A DNA stretch of 64,000 bases from Leifsonia sp. ku-ls (GTDB lineage: Bacteria; Actinomycetota; Actinomycetes; Actinomycetales; Microbacteriaceae): positions 62,100 to 126,099 of the forward strand of contig QKXI01000009.1 of assembly GCA_003367665.1 (NCBI GenBank), given 5' to 3'. The position numbers were made by a program, and so were the translations under genes. Positions 9,071-17,911 of this stretch are shown here, one piece after another. How positions within the stretch are numbered: the first letter of the stretch is position 1; every line of letters starts with the position of its first letter. The notes beneath the pieces were generated by a model that saw nothing but the letters and a program-made list of their open reading frames with translations, made no database searches and was not told the origin of the DNA.

Positions 9071-9519
9071 CAACTCACGACCCCGTACTCGTAGTAGTTG
9101 CAGGAGGTGAAGGCCGAGAATGTCCCGTTCCGCTTTGGCCAAGGACGTCGGTGTCACCTGACAAGACTCTGACATTCTGCGACACCAAGGTCAATCGGAA
9201 TATCAGTATGAAATGGGGTCTCTCATAGGGGACCGTCACCTGCGCCCGGACCCCAGGTTCGTATTCCGAACAGCGCCGAGCGACCTCCGCTTCAGGCCCG
9301 CGGGCTCTCCTTCCGATCCCGATGGCCCGGCGTTCCGTAGCCGCCCGGGCCCGTGGACCCCACGCGACTCCGGTGAGGATCATTCACCTCCGGCAACATT
9401 TGCGACGGAACTGTCTACCCCCTGTTGCGGCGGTAGAACGAGCGGGTCTAGGGTCGCTCCTGTCGCGCGTCGCGCGGCGGCTCACTGTCGAGTCCGTCCG
9501 AGTTCGAAGGATGACATTC
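9071..9519. other. Intergenic region upstream of the sedolisin gene
   Basis: This 449-bp gap lies between a leftward membrane-protein gene and the rightward protease gene. Around 9165-9235 it is AT-richer than the rest of the window. No RNA gene, convincing ORF or clear repeat is seen. The gap presumably holds promoters for both flanking genes, but none could be assigned with confidence. Confidence 0.5.
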
Positions 9520-11517
9520 ATGGCACTTCGCACCACCCGATCCCTCCACAAGAGGGCTCTCGGGATCGTCGCCACCACGACCGCCGTGGTGGCTTTGTCA
9601 TTGGCGGGGACCTCCGCCGCCAGCGCGGCCGATCGGGTGCCGTACGCCGGATCGGTGCCCGCCTGGGCGACGCCCGCCAACGACGCCGGGGCGGCCGCCG
9701 CCGACACGACGGTGCAGGGCGAGATCTACCTCCCCCTGCGCGACCAGAAGGGTGCGGAGGCGCTCGCGAAGGCGGTCTCGAACCCGCTCGACCACGGGTA
9801 CCGCAAGGCGCTGTCGCCGCAGCAGTGGATCAACCGCTTCTCGCCGACGCAGGCCGACTTCGACTCGGTCGTGAACTTCCTCAAGACGGCCGGACTGACC
9901 ATCCAGGGCGTGCCCGACAGCCGCCAGTACGTGGTGTTCCGCGGCACGGCGGAGCAGCTCGGGTCGGTGTTCGGCACCTCGCTGCACTCCTACAACCACG
10001 CCGACCGCAAACTCGTCGCGCCGTCCTCCGCGCCGTCGGTGCCGACCGCGCTGGCGACCAAGGTGTCCGCGATCAGCATCGAGCAGTCGCGCACGACCAC
10101 GCGACCCGACTCGATCAAGCAGGGTGACCTCGGCGCCTCCGGCGACCCGCAGGTGGCGCGCAAGTTCGCGGCGGCTGCGCCCGTGGTCGATGCGCCGTGC
10201 TCGCACTACATCGGCGAGCACACCGTGACCGTTCCGCCCGCGTACAACGGGCAGACGCAGTACAGCACCAACAACTGCGGCTACACCCCGCAGCAGCTGC
10301 GCAGCGCGTACGGCCTCAACGACCTGGGCAAGAAGGGCGTCAACGGCACCGGGCAGACCGTCGCCATCATCGACGCGTACGCGAGCCCGAGCATCCTGAA
10401 GGACGTCAACAGCTACTCGCAGCAGAACGGCGAGCCGGGTCTGACCAACTCCAGCTACCAGCAGCTGGTGCCGAAGCCGAGCGAGTTCACCGACCAGGAG
10501 CTGTGCCAGCAGCCGAGTGGATGGCAGGGCGAGCAGACGCTCGACGTCGAGTCGGTGCACGCGATCGCTCCGGGCGCGCGCATCCTGTACGTCGGTGGCA
10601 CGGACTGCGGCGGCGGACTGGACATCGCGATGTCGAAGATCCTCGACAACAAGCTCGCCAACATCGTCAGCAACAGCTACGGCAACGTGGGCGAGGCGGT
10701 CCCGGCGGACGTCATCCAGGGTGAGGTCAACCTGCAGCTGCAGGCCGCGGGCGAGGGCATCGGCCTGTACTTCTCCAGCGGCGACAACGGCGACGAGGTG
10801 GCCAACCTCGGGTACGCGTCGCCCGACTTCCCGGCGTCCTCCCCGTGGGTGACCTCGGTCGGCGGCACCAGCACCGGCATCGACCAGAACGGCAAGATCG
10901 CATGGGAGACCGGCTGGGGCGACCAGTTCGACCAGATCGTCAAGAACGCGGACGGCACGCTCAGCTACGCCCAGCCGCTCCCGGGCACGCGTTTCGTCGG
11001 CGGTGCGGGCGGCGGCGTGAGCGCCGTGTTCGCGCAGCCGGACTACCAGCGCGGCATCGTCCCGCCCGCGCTCGCGCAGGGCAAGCGCGTCTCGCCCGAC
11101 GTGGCGGCGTTGGCCGACCCGTACACCGGGTTCCAGATCGGCATCCGCCCGATCGTCGACGACACCACGCTGGCGACCGGCGACTACGTCAACGAGACCT
11201 ACGGCGGAACGTCGCTGGCCGCGCCGATCGTGGCCGCGCAGATCGCGATCGTGCAGCAGGCGACGCGCAGCACCATCGGGTTCGCCAACCCGACGCTGTA
11301 CGGCGTGAAGCGCATCCTGCCGAACGCGTTCCGCGACGTGCTGCCGCAGAACCCGCCGCAGGCGCTCGTCTACACGAGCAAGATCAGCGGCAACACCTAC
11401 CTGGTGACGCTGGATCAGGACACCTCGCTCAAGACGGCGAAGGGCTACGACGACGTCACCGGCCTCGGCGGCGTCTCGTTCGAGCTGCTCAGCTGGGTGG
11501 CGCAGGGCCGGCACTAG
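9520..11517 (+). CDS. Secreted sedolisin-family (S53) serine-carboxyl peptidase
   Basis: This is a 665-residue exported pro-protease. A signal peptide with an Ala-rich end (about 1-35) precedes a Pro-kumamolisin-type activation domain (about 60-200) and the catalytic domain. The sedolisin triad is visible: Glu338 and Asp342 in GEQTLDVES and Ser565 in YGGTSLAAP. The oxyanion Asp422 is in SSGDNGD. The family acts outside the cell, usually at acid pH. ATG at 9520 has GAAGG 9 nt upstream; an ATG at 9511 touches that SD and is rejected. Cysteines in the linker and catalytic domain suggest disulfides. It is monocistronic. Confidence 0.92.
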   Translation: MALRTTRSLHKRALGIVATTTAVVALSLAGTSAASAADRVPYAGSVPAWATPANDAGAAAADTTVQGEIYLPLRDQKGAEALAKAVSNPLDHGYRKALSPQQWINRFSPTQADFDSVVNFLKTAGLTIQGVPDSRQYVVFRGTAEQLGSVFGTSLHSYNHADRKLVAPSSAPSVPTALATKVSAISIEQSRTTTRPDSIKQGDLGASGDPQVARKFAAAAPVVDAPCSHYIGEHTVTVPPAYNGQTQYSTNNCGYTPQQLRSAYGLNDLGKKGVNGTGQTVAIIDAYASPSILKDVNSYSQQNGEPGLTNSSYQQLVPKPSEFTDQELCQQPSGWQGEQTLDVESVHAIAPGARILYVGGTDCGGGLDIAMSKILDNKLANIVSNSYGNVGEAVPADVIQGEVNLQLQAAGEGIGLYFSSGDNGDEVANLGYASPDFPASSPWVTSVGGTSTGIDQNGKIAWETGWGDQFDQIVKNADGTLSYAQPLPGTRFVGGAGGGVSAVFAQPDYQRGIVPPALAQGKRVSPDVAALADPYTGFQIGIRPIVDDTTLATGDYVNETYGGTSLAAPIVAAQIAIVQQATRSTIGFANPTLYGVKRILPNAFRDVLPQNPPQALVYTSKISGNTYLVTLDQDTSLKTAKGYDDVTGLGGVSFELLSWVAQGRH

Positions 11518-11586
11518 CCGCCGGCACCGGATCACGGACCGGCCGTCTCCCCACCGGGAGGCGGCCGGTCCGCCGTGTGCGGTCGG

Positions 11587-11599
11587 TAGGCTGGCACGG
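11587..11599 (+). promoter_or_regulatory. -10 element of a leaderless promoter (GNAT gene)
   Basis: TAGGCT at 11587-11592 is followed by 6 nt and then the GTG at 11599. Transcription would start at the start codon itself. There is no SD. The same hexamer and spacing recur at 32241 and 52449. Confidence 0.55.
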
Positions 11600-12132
11600 T
11601 GACCATCACCATCCGCCCGGCCGTCGCGGGTGACGAGGCCGCGCTGGCCGCCGTGGCCGCCGTGACCTTCCCGCTCGCCTGCCCGCCGCACACGACCGAC
11701 GAGGCGAAGGCGGCGTTCATCGCCTCCGTCCTGTCGGAGGAGCGCTTCGCGGAGTACCTGGCCGACGCGGGCAGGAGGCTGCTGATCGCGGAGGACGAGG
11801 AAGGCTCGGCGGTCGGCTACACCATGGTGGTGCTGGGCGAACCGGCCGACGACGATGTGCGGGCGAGCATCCGCCTCCGGCCCACCGCGGAGCTGAGCAA
11901 GTGCTACGTGCTGCCCGGCCATCACGGCGAGGGCGTCGCCGGCCGCCTGATGGCGGAGAGCCTGCGGGCGGCGGCCGACGCGGGCGCCGAAGGGATGTGG
12001 CTCGGCGTCAACCAGGAGAACGCCCGCGCCCAGCGCTTCTACGGCAAGAACGGCTTCGAGCGCGTCGGGGTCAAGCGATTCCTGGTCGGCGACCGTTACG
12101 AGGACGACTTCGTGCTGGAGCGGGGGCTCTAG
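11599..12132 (+). CDS. GNAT family N-acetyltransferase
   Basis: This 177-residue acetyl-CoA-dependent acyltransferase has an N-terminal strand TITIRPAVAGDEAAL. The acetyl-CoA loop is in LPGHHGEGVAGRLM (R/Q-x-x-G-x-G/A type), and the C-terminal segment NARAQRFYGKNGFERVGVKRF is typical of GNAT motif B. The substrate cannot be told. The gene starts with GTG directly downstream of a -10 hexamer and converges on the next gene, sharing 4 bp at the stop codons. Confidence 0.88.
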   Translation: MTITIRPAVAGDEAALAAVAAVTFPLACPPHTTDEAKAAFIASVLSEERFAEYLADAGRRLLIAEDEEGSAVGYTMVVLGEPADDDVRASIRLRPTAELSKCYVLPGHHGEGVAGRLMAESLRAAADAGAEGMWLGVNQENARAQRFYGKNGFERVGVKRFLVGDRYEDDFVLERGL

Positions 12133-13097
12133 CCCTCCGCCACCTTGACCACGATCTTGCCGCGCGTATGACCGCTCTCCACGGCCCGATGGGCGTCGGC
12201 GATCTGCTCCAGCCCGAAGATCTGGTCGACGTGGGCGCGCACGTTGCCCGCCTCCAGCAGGCGCGCGATCACCGCGAGGGTGTTGCCGTCCGGCGCCACC
12301 TTGTAGTCGGTGCCGCGGACGCCGGCCGCCGCCGCGTCCTCCGCGAACGTCGGCCAGCTGCCGGTCGGCGCGTTGACGATGAGGCCACCCGGACGCAGCG
12401 CCCGGAGCGACCGCGTCCCCGTCTCGTCGTGCACGTTGCCGATCAGGTCGATCACCACATCCACGTCCTGCACGACGGCCTCGAACCGGGTGCTGGTGTA
12501 GTCGATCACCTCGGCGGCGCCGAGGGTGCGCAGCCACGACGCCTTGCCTCCCGACGCGGTGGCGATGACGTGGGCGCCGAAGTACGACGCGAACTGCACG
12601 GCGAAGTGGCCGACTCCTCCACTGCCGGCGTGGATGAGCATCCGCTGGCCCTCGTGCGCCTTCGCGACCTCCACCACCATGCCCCACGCGGTGAGCGCCG
12701 CGACCGGAACGGCGGCCGCTTCGATGTGGGACAGCGTCGACGGCTTCCGCACCACGCTCAGCGCCGGAACGGAGACGTACTCGGCGTAGGTGCCGCCGTA
12801 GCGCGGGACCATCACCATCCCGAACACCTCGTCGCCCGGCCGGATGGGGTGGGCGCTGTACGGCGACTCGACGACGACGCCACTGAAGTCGTGGCCGAGC
12901 ACGGCCGGGAACGCGTGGATGGCGCCGAACACCCCGCGCCCGGCGCGTGTCTTCGCGTCGATCGGGTTCACGCCGGATGCGACCACCTTGACCAGGAACT
13001 CCGCGTTCACCTTGTCCGGAAAGGCCGTCTCGCCGATGCGGAGGGCCTCGGGCCCGCCCGCGGCGTCCAGGAGCGCGGCGCGCATCGTCTTCGGCAT
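12129..13097 (-). CDS. MDR-superfamily NADPH:quinone reductase-like oxidoreductase
   Basis: This is a quinone-oxidoreductase-type medium-chain reductase of 322 residues. The GroES-like N-terminal half ends before the nucleotide-binding motif AGSGGVGHFAVQFA, followed by GAAEVIDYTS. The structural-zinc cysteines of alcohol dehydrogenases are absent, so it is more like QOR or zeta-crystallin. The start at 13097 has the SD GAGGGGAAAG. An upstream ATG at 13139 has none. The physiological substrate is unknown. Confidence 0.85.
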   Translation of the reverse strand: MPKTMRAALLDAAGGPEALRIGETAFPDKVNAEFLVKVVASGVNPIDAKTRAGRGVFGAIHAFPAVLGHDFSGVVVESPYSAHPIRPGDEVFGMVMVPRYGGTYAEYVSVPALSVVRKPSTLSHIEAAAVPVAALTAWGMVVEVAKAHEGQRMLIHAGSGGVGHFAVQFASYFGAHVIATASGGKASWLRTLGAAEVIDYTSTRFEAVVQDVDVVIDLIGNVHDETGTRSLRALRPGGLIVNAPTGSWPTFAEDAAAAGVRGTDYKVAPDGNTLAVIARLLEAGNVRAHVDQIFGLEQIADAHRAVESGHTRGKIVVKVAEG

Positions 13098-13302
13098 TCG
13101 CTTTCCCCTCGTCGGATCCGTGTCCTGCGTGCCAGTCAATCCTGCCCGTGCTTCGAGGGTGTTACCGTCGGGTCACCACATGTGAACAGTCTGTTTCGGA
13201 TACCCCCAGGTCGTTCTCAGCGGCAGGCCGGTTAGGATGCTGCGACCCGGGGCGGCGCCGGCCGCCGGCTCCGAAGACGACGGCCGACCCGAGGAGCGAC
13301 AG

Positions 13303-14058
13303 GTGCGACGACTGCTGCGGGTCGCCCGCGACCCCTTCGCCGTGCCCGTGCTCGCCCGCGGCTGGCAGCGTGCGGTGCCGGTGTTTCTCGGGATCGGGAC
13401 GCTGTGCGTCCTCGGCGGGCTCACGATCATCTGGGCCGCCCGGCTGACCGTTCCCTACCCCGTCTATGTCAGCGAGCTCGGCGCGCAGGGTGCGCCCACC
13501 GCGGGACCGTTCGCGGTCGCGCTGCTGCTGATCGCCGGGGGCGGCTTCGCGATCGCGCTCGCGAGCGGCCACGTCCGCTCCTCCGCGCCGCTGCTCGGCC
13601 GGTGGGCGCCGGCGGCGACGCTCGGGTTCGCCGCGGTCTGCTTCGTGCTCGCGTCGCAGGTGACGTGCACGGCGTACTGCCCGGTCCCGCTGGTCGACCC
13701 CAAGTCGACGGTGCAGGATCTCGTGCACACCGTGTCCGCCGTCATCGGCTTCGCAGCGGCGTGCTTCGCGATGCTCCAGGTCGGCTTCAGCCGGAGGCTG
13801 CCGCGCCTCTCCCTGCTGTCGCGGCTCAGCTGTGCGGCCGTCGCGGTCATCACCATCGTGGGCGGGCTGCTGGCGATCGTGCGCGTCGGCTCCGACGTCG
13901 GGGCGTGGCTGGAGCTGGTCGGGACGACGGTCGCCATCGCGTGGATCGCGGTCTACGCGGTCGCTCTCGCGCGCGTCCCGGTGGACGCGGGAGCCGCCGA
14001 CACCGCGCCGGCCGCCGACCCCTCGATGACTCGCTCGCCCCAAGCCGAGAGCTCCTGA
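13303..14058 (+). CDS. DUF998-type integral membrane protein
   Basis: This protein of about 251 residues has at least six hydrophobic helices with the spacing of DUF998 proteins. An extracytoplasmic loop, CTAYCPVPLVDPKST, holds a cysteine pair. The tail is Ala/Pro-rich. GTG at 13303 has an ideal SD (GAGGAG, 6 nt away). An in-frame ATG at 13237 overlaps a TAGGAT hexamer that looks like a -10, so the shorter form is preferred. Function unknown. Confidence 0.7.
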   Translation: MRRLLRVARDPFAVPVLARGWQRAVPVFLGIGTLCVLGGLTIIWAARLTVPYPVYVSELGAQGAPTAGPFAVALLLIAGGGFAIALASGHVRSSAPLLGRWAPAATLGFAAVCFVLASQVTCTAYCPVPLVDPKSTVQDLVHTVSAVIGFAAACFAMLQVGFSRRLPRLSLLSRLSCAAVAVITIVGGLLAIVRVGSDVGAWLELVGTTVAIAWIAVYAVALARVPVDAGAADTAPAADPSMTRSPQAESS

Positions 14059-14104
14059 GTTCTTCGACCGTTTCGCGCTCCGGCAGCCGAAAAATTCCGG
14101 AGCT
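14050..14104. repeat. Imperfect palindromic element, copy 1
   Basis: Arms 14050-14066 and 14088-14104 match at 14 of 17 positions as an inverted repeat. The left arm begins AGCTCCTGAGTT and the right arm ends TTCCGGAGCT. It lies between convergent genes and overlaps the last codons of the DUF998 gene. Its sequence is closely related to the perfect palindrome at 54761-54813, so it is one of a dispersed family. It probably acts as a bidirectional terminator. Confidence 0.7.
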
Positions 14105-14132
14105 GTTGGAGGGGGTCTGCGGCGTTTCTCGG

Positions 14133-14849
14133 CTAGGCGGTGGCGGAGGTCGGCAGCGCGGGCGCCGTGGCCTGCCGCAGCAGCTCGATCAGGTCGGCCG
14201 CCAGGGTCACGAGCTTCGCGATCTCCGCGTCGTCCCGGTCGACCCAGCGGCACTCCGGCTCGTCGCGGAGGGGCACGAAGCCGTCGTGCTGCTCCCACAC
14301 GAAGAGCGTGCGCTCCGCGCCGAGCACGTACTGCTGCCACCAGATCTGGCGCAGGTAGTGGCGCGGGATGCTGCGGAAGGGCTTGTTCGTCGTCTTGATC
14401 TCGGCCAGCTCGATGCGGCCGCCCGTGCGGAGGACCAGACCGTCGGGCGTCGCCAGGTGACGCCGATCGCGTTCGGCGTGGAAGAGCAGGTCGGACGGTT
14501 CGATGCCGTGCGTCGCCGCCACCCAGGCCGCGATCTCCGGCTCGCGCGAGCGACCGTGCTGGGTGAACACGTTGCCGCTGAAGCCCGTGCCGTGCAGCTT
14601 GTCGTAGGCGGCAGCGCGCACCGATCGCGGCGTCGACAGCTTCGCGACGTCGGTCGCCGTGATGCCGCGGCTGCGGGCGCGCAGCCAGCCGGCCCGGTCG
14701 CTGGAGCGCGCCACGACGCGGGCCAGGTGGCCGGTCTCGCCGGGGACGGCGGGCACCACCGGGACCGGGGCGGGACGGGCGGGGCTCAGGTCCGCGAGCA
14801 CGGCCGGCCGGTACAGGTCGGCGGTGCGGTAGGGAGCGGAGTCGAGCAC
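14133..14849 (-). CDS. YqaJ-type viral recombinase/exonuclease domain protein
   Basis: This 238-residue protein has lambda-exonuclease-fold signatures: GITATDVAKL, the RSREPEIAAWVAATHGI helix, the catalytic Asp in ATPDGLV followed by ELAEIKTT (the D...ExK core), and a Gln-rich YLRQIWWQQYVLG helix. YqaJ proteins are usually phage 5'-3' exonucleases. Here it is a lone chromosomal gene with no recombinase partner or phage genes nearby. It has no SD; CACAAT ends 6 nt before the GTG. An upstream GTG near 14888 would overlap the neighbour and is less likely. Confidence 0.82.
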   Translation of the reverse strand: MLDSAPYRTADLYRPAVLADLSPARPAPVPVVPAVPGETGHLARVVARSSDRAGWLRARSRGITATDVAKLSTPRSVRAAAYDKLHGTGFSGNVFTQHGRSREPEIAAWVAATHGIEPSDLLFHAERDRRHLATPDGLVLRTGGRIELAEIKTTNKPFRSIPRHYLRQIWWQQYVLGAERTLFVWEQHDGFVPLRDEPECRWVDRDDAEIAKLVTLAADLIELLRQATAPALPTSATA

Positions 14850-14884
14850 CTGTCCATTGTGCCGCGTCCGACCGACCCGGGCCG

Positions 14885-15928
14885 TCACTCCACGCGGGTC
14901 GCACCCAGTTGCCTCCGCGCCTCGTCGATCGTGGCCAGCGTCTCGACCGCCTCCGAGAGGGGATGGAGCGGCGACTCGGCGCGTCCCTCGGCGACGTAGC
15001 GCGCGAGGGCCGCCGCCTCGTACGACATGCCGTCGCGATGCGGGCGCCCGTACGGGTCGCGCCAGTGCGCCGCCAGCGTCCCGTCCGCCCGCACCACCCG
15101 GACACCGCTCGGACCCCAGAACGGGCTGTCCGTCTCCACCCGGCCCTCGCTGCCGCAGATCGTGGCGAGCGACGGCGTCCCGGCCAGCAGGGTCGTGCTC
15201 AGCAGCGCCTGCGCACCGGACGCCGACGACAGCACCAGCGCGGCCTGCTCGTCGACGCCGGTGGACGCGAGCGTGCCGGTCGCGACGATCCCGGCGGGGG
15301 CGCCGAGCGCGAACGACGCCCAGGAGACGGTGTAGACGCCGAGGTCGAGCAGCGCGCCGCCCGCCAGGGCCGGGTCCCACAGCCGGCCCGCCGGGTCGAA
15401 CGCGGCACGGCCGCCGAAGTCGGCGGTGACGACGCGGAGCTCGCCCAGCGCGCCGGCGTCGAGCAGCTGCCGGACGATGTCGGTCTGCGGCAGGTACCGC
15501 GTCCACATCGCCTCCATCGCGAAGACGCCCGCCTCACGTGCCGCCGCCACGATCCGCCGTGCCTGCTCGGCGGTGACGGCCATCGGCTTCTCGATCAGGA
15601 CGTGCTTGCCCGCGGCGATCGCGAGCAGCGCGTGCTCGAGGTGCTCGCTGTGGGGAGTGGCGACGTAGACGACGTCGACCCCGGGATCGGAGACGAGCGC
15701 CTCGTACGAGCCGTGCGACCGCTCCACCCCGTGCGCCGCCGCGAAGGCCGCGGCGCGCTCGCCGGAGCGCGACCCGGCGACGACGACGCGCTGCCGCGTG
15801 TGGCGGTGCAGGGCGTCGGTGAAGTCGGCGGCGATCCCGCCGGGGCCGAGCACGCCCCACCGCAGCGGCGGGGCGTCGGCCGGGTCAGGATGCCGCGGCT
15901 CGGGCAGCGTGGCGAGGGCGTCGGTCAT
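14885..15928 (-). CDS. Gfo/Idh/MocA-family NAD(P) oxidoreductase (DHDH-like)
   Basis: The 347-residue dehydrogenase has an N-terminal Rossmann fold (GVLGPGGIAADF, about residues 28-39). The EKP motif in VLIEKPMAVTAEQA carries the catalytic/structural Lys. The C-terminal half resembles dihydrodiol dehydrogenase-like members (GGALLDLGVYTVSWA). The fourth dehydrogenase of the local sugar cluster, it follows the ThuA gene by 28 bp on the same strand and probably ends that operon. The substrate is not deducible; sugars or polyols are likely. Confidence 0.87.
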   Translation of the reverse strand: MTDALATLPEPRHPDPADAPPLRWGVLGPGGIAADFTDALHRHTRQRVVVAGSRSGERAAAFAAAHGVERSHGSYEALVSDPGVDVVYVATPHSEHLEHALLAIAAGKHVLIEKPMAVTAEQARRIVAAAREAGVFAMEAMWTRYLPQTDIVRQLLDAGALGELRVVTADFGGRAAFDPAGRLWDPALAGGALLDLGVYTVSWASFALGAPAGIVATGTLASTGVDEQAALVLSSASGAQALLSTTLLAGTPSLATICGSEGRVETDSPFWGPSGVRVVRADGTLAAHWRDPYGRPHRDGMSYEAAALARYVAEGRAESPLHPLSEAVETLATIDEARRQLGATRVE

Positions 15929-15956
15929 CGTCTCGTCTCCGTCTCGGTCCGCCGGG

Positions 15957-16685
15957 TCAGACCGGCTGCGGGTTGGACACCTCGGGCGCCCGGCGGGCGC
16001 CCGCGATCGGGGCCGCCCACCGCACGCCGTTGGCGAGCACGCGCCGCACCTGCGGGTGGAAGTACACCGGGTACTCCTGGTCGCCGGGGCTGAAGTAGAA
16101 GATCTTGCCGCGCCCGCGGGTGAACGTCACGCCGGACCGGAACACCTCGCCGCCGGTGAACGAGCTGATGAACACCAGGTCGTCGGGCGTCGGGATGTCG
16201 AAGAACTCCCCGTACATCTCCTGGGCGTCGATCACGATCGGCTGCTCGACGCCCTCGGCGATGGGGTGGGTCGGGTTGACGTTCCAGACCAGCTCGCGCT
16301 CGCCGCCCTCCGGGTTGCGCCAGCGCAGCGAGCAGGTGGTGCCGAGCATCCGGATGAAGATCTTCGAGAAGTGGCCGGAGTGCAGCACGATGAGGCCCAT
16401 CCCGCCGAGCACGTGCTCGCGCACCCGTTCGACGACCTCGTCGGAGACGCGGTCGTGGGCGATGTGGCCCCACCACAGCAGCACGTCGGTCTCGGCCAGC
16501 GCCTGCTCGCTCAGGCCGTGCTCCGGGTCGTCGAGGGTCGCGGTGCGCACCACGACCTCGTCGCCGAGCAGCTCGCGGAGGCCTTCGGCGATCGCGCCGT
16601 GGATGCCGTGCGGGTAGATCGCGGCGATCTCGGGCTGGGTCGCCTCGTGGACGCCCTCGTTCCAGACGGTGACGCGCAATGCCAT
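15957..16685 (-). CDS. ThuA-like domain protein
   Basis: This is a ThuA-type class I glutamine amidotransferase-like fold of 242 residues. Family features include [11 protein letters not shown] at the N-terminus, [27 protein letters not shown] and [14 protein letters not shown]. ThuA proteins occur with Gfo/Idh/MocA dehydrogenases in trehalose-type keto-sugar use. The ATG at 16685 has the SD AAGGAG about 7 nt upstream. The alternative ATG at 16691 is too close to it and overlaps the upstream stop as ATGA. Coupled to the upstream dehydrogenase gene. Confidence 0.88.
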   Translation of the reverse strand: MALRVTVWNEGVHEATQPEIAAIYPHGIHGAIAEGLRELLGDEVVVRTATLDDPEHGLSEQALAETDVLLWWGHIAHDRVSDEVVERVREHVLGGMGLIVLHSGHFSKIFIRMLGTTCSLRWRNPEGGERELVWNVNPTHPIAEGVEQPIVIDAQEMYGEFFDIPTPDDLVFISSFTGGEVFRSGVTFTRGRGKIFYFSPGDQEYPVYFHPQVRRVLANGVRWAAPIAGARRAPEVSNPQPV

Positions 16686-16687
16686 GG

Positions 16688-17839
16688 TCATGCTCCTTCG
16701 GTGGTGGCGGCGACGGGCGTCGCGCCGTCGGCGTTGGTGGCGGGGGAGAGGCGCACCTCGGCGCCGATGCGGGCCGACTCGTACGCCGCGTCGATGACAC
16801 GCGCGCGGTCGAGCGCGAGCGAGCCGTCCCAGTCGGACCAGCTCGCCGGGTCGGCGACGTGCTCGAGGAACGTCTCGACCACCGCGAGGTGGCCGCGGCC
16901 CGGGTCGGCGGTGACCGTGATGTCCTCGCTCTGCTCGCCCTCCCCGGTGAAGATGGTCAGCTCGCCGGAGGGCGCGTAGTCGACGACCCGCAGGTCGGCG
17001 CCGCCCTCGGTGCCGTACAGCGTGATGCCGAACTCGTCGCCGGCCGGCCGGTAGGCGGCCCAGCTGGTCTCGATGACGATCGACCCGCCGCCCTCGAGCC
17101 GGAGCAGGAGGCTCGCCAGGTCCTCCACCTCGTAGGCGGAGTCGACGTGCTGCTTGACCGAGCCGGTCGCGCCGCCGCGGCCGCGCGTGCCCAGCTCGGC
17201 GTGCGTGACGGCGGACACGGCCTGGACGCGCGGCTCGCCGAAGAGGTGCAGCGCATAGTCGAGCACGTGGACGCCGATGTCGATGAGCGGACCGCCGCCC
17301 GCCATTTCGCGGTTGGTGAACCAGCTGCCGAGCGCGGGGATGCCGGCGCGGCGCAGCCAGATCGCCCGCGCGTGGTACGGGCGGCCGATCTGACCGCCGT
17401 CGATGGCCGCCTTGAGCGCCTCGATGTCGCCGCGGCGGCGGTGGTTGAAGGCGACCTCCAGCACGCGGCCCGCGCGGTGGGCGGCATCCACCATGGTCTG
17501 CGCTTCGGCGGCGGTGCGCGCGATCGGCTTCTCGCTGAGCACGTGCAGGCCGGCCTCCAGGGCGCCGACGGCGATGGGGGCGTGCAGGAAGGTGGGGACG
17601 GCGACGCTCACCACGTCGAGGTCGCCCTCGGCGACCAGGTCCTTCCAGTCGCGGTGCAGCCGGGTCAGGCCGTACTGCTCGCCGAGCTCGGCGCGCGGGC
17701 CGTCCTCCATGCCGGCGATGGCGACGAGTTCGACGCCGGGCAGGGCGTCGTAGGCGGCCATGTGCTGCTGGCCGGCCCAGCCGAGGCCGATCACTCCGGC
17801 GCGGAGGGGGCGGCCGGGGGTTTCGCTGTGGGTGCTCAC
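16688..17839 (-). CDS. Gfo/Idh/MocA-family oxidoreductase
   Basis: This 383-residue NAD(P)-dependent sugar dehydrogenase-like protein has Rossmann motif [13 protein letters not shown] and EKP motif in [13 protein letters not shown]. Its C-terminal domain carries the segment [19 protein letters not shown] with the conserved D-x-G-x-H typical of the family. It begins with GTG after SD AAGGAG. A perfect 14-bp palindrome lies 18-32 bp upstream of the start, suggesting its own regulated promoter even though the ROK gene is co-directional upstream. It is the first gene of the dehydrogenase-ThuA-dehydrogenase operon. Confidence 0.9.
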   Translation of the reverse strand: MSTHSETPGRPLRAGVIGLGWAGQQHMAAYDALPGVELVAIAGMEDGPRAELGEQYGLTRLHRDWKDLVAEGDLDVVSVAVPTFLHAPIAVGALEAGLHVLSEKPIARTAAEAQTMVDAAHRAGRVLEVAFNHRRRGDIEALKAAIDGGQIGRPYHARAIWLRRAGIPALGSWFTNREMAGGGPLIDIGVHVLDYALHLFGEPRVQAVSAVTHAELGTRGRGGATGSVKQHVDSAYEVEDLASLLLRLEGGGSIVIETSWAAYRPAGDEFGITLYGTEGGADLRVVDYAPSGELTIFTGEGEQSEDITVTADPGRGHLAVVETFLEHVADPASWSDWDGSLALDRARVIDAAYESARIGAEVRLSPATNADGATPVAATTEGA

Positions 17840-17857
17840 GGCACTCCTTTCAGGGGT

Positions 17858-17871
17858 TCGAATCGATTCGA
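17858..17871. promoter_or_regulatory. Palindromic operator-like site (LacI-type core)
   Basis: TCGAATCGATTCGA is a perfect 14-bp palindrome with an AATCGATT core like LacI-family operators. It sits 19 bp upstream of the GTG of the dehydrogenase-ThuA operon and downstream of the ROK gene. The SD lies between it and the start. The cognate regulator is not evident in the window, because the local LacI gene has a different candidate operator. Confidence 0.55.
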
Positions 17872-17911
17872 GAATGGTCGTGGTCGTGGGATGCGGGACG
17901 GCGCTGCGGGC

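Noticed and set aside
12129-12132. Gene fusion or overlap artefact between GNAT and oxidoreductase
   Set aside because: The genes converge and share only their stop codons, which is common in compact genomes.
9598-12687. 1029-codon leftward frame opposite the sedolisin gene
   Set aside because: The opposite strand encodes an intact protease with catalytic residues. The leftward product is low-complexity Arg/Ala/Gly, as expected from GC-rich antisense frames.
14133-14849. Prophage remnant around the YqaJ gene
   Set aside because: No integrase, recombinase, structural genes or attachment repeats are nearby; the nuclease stands alone.
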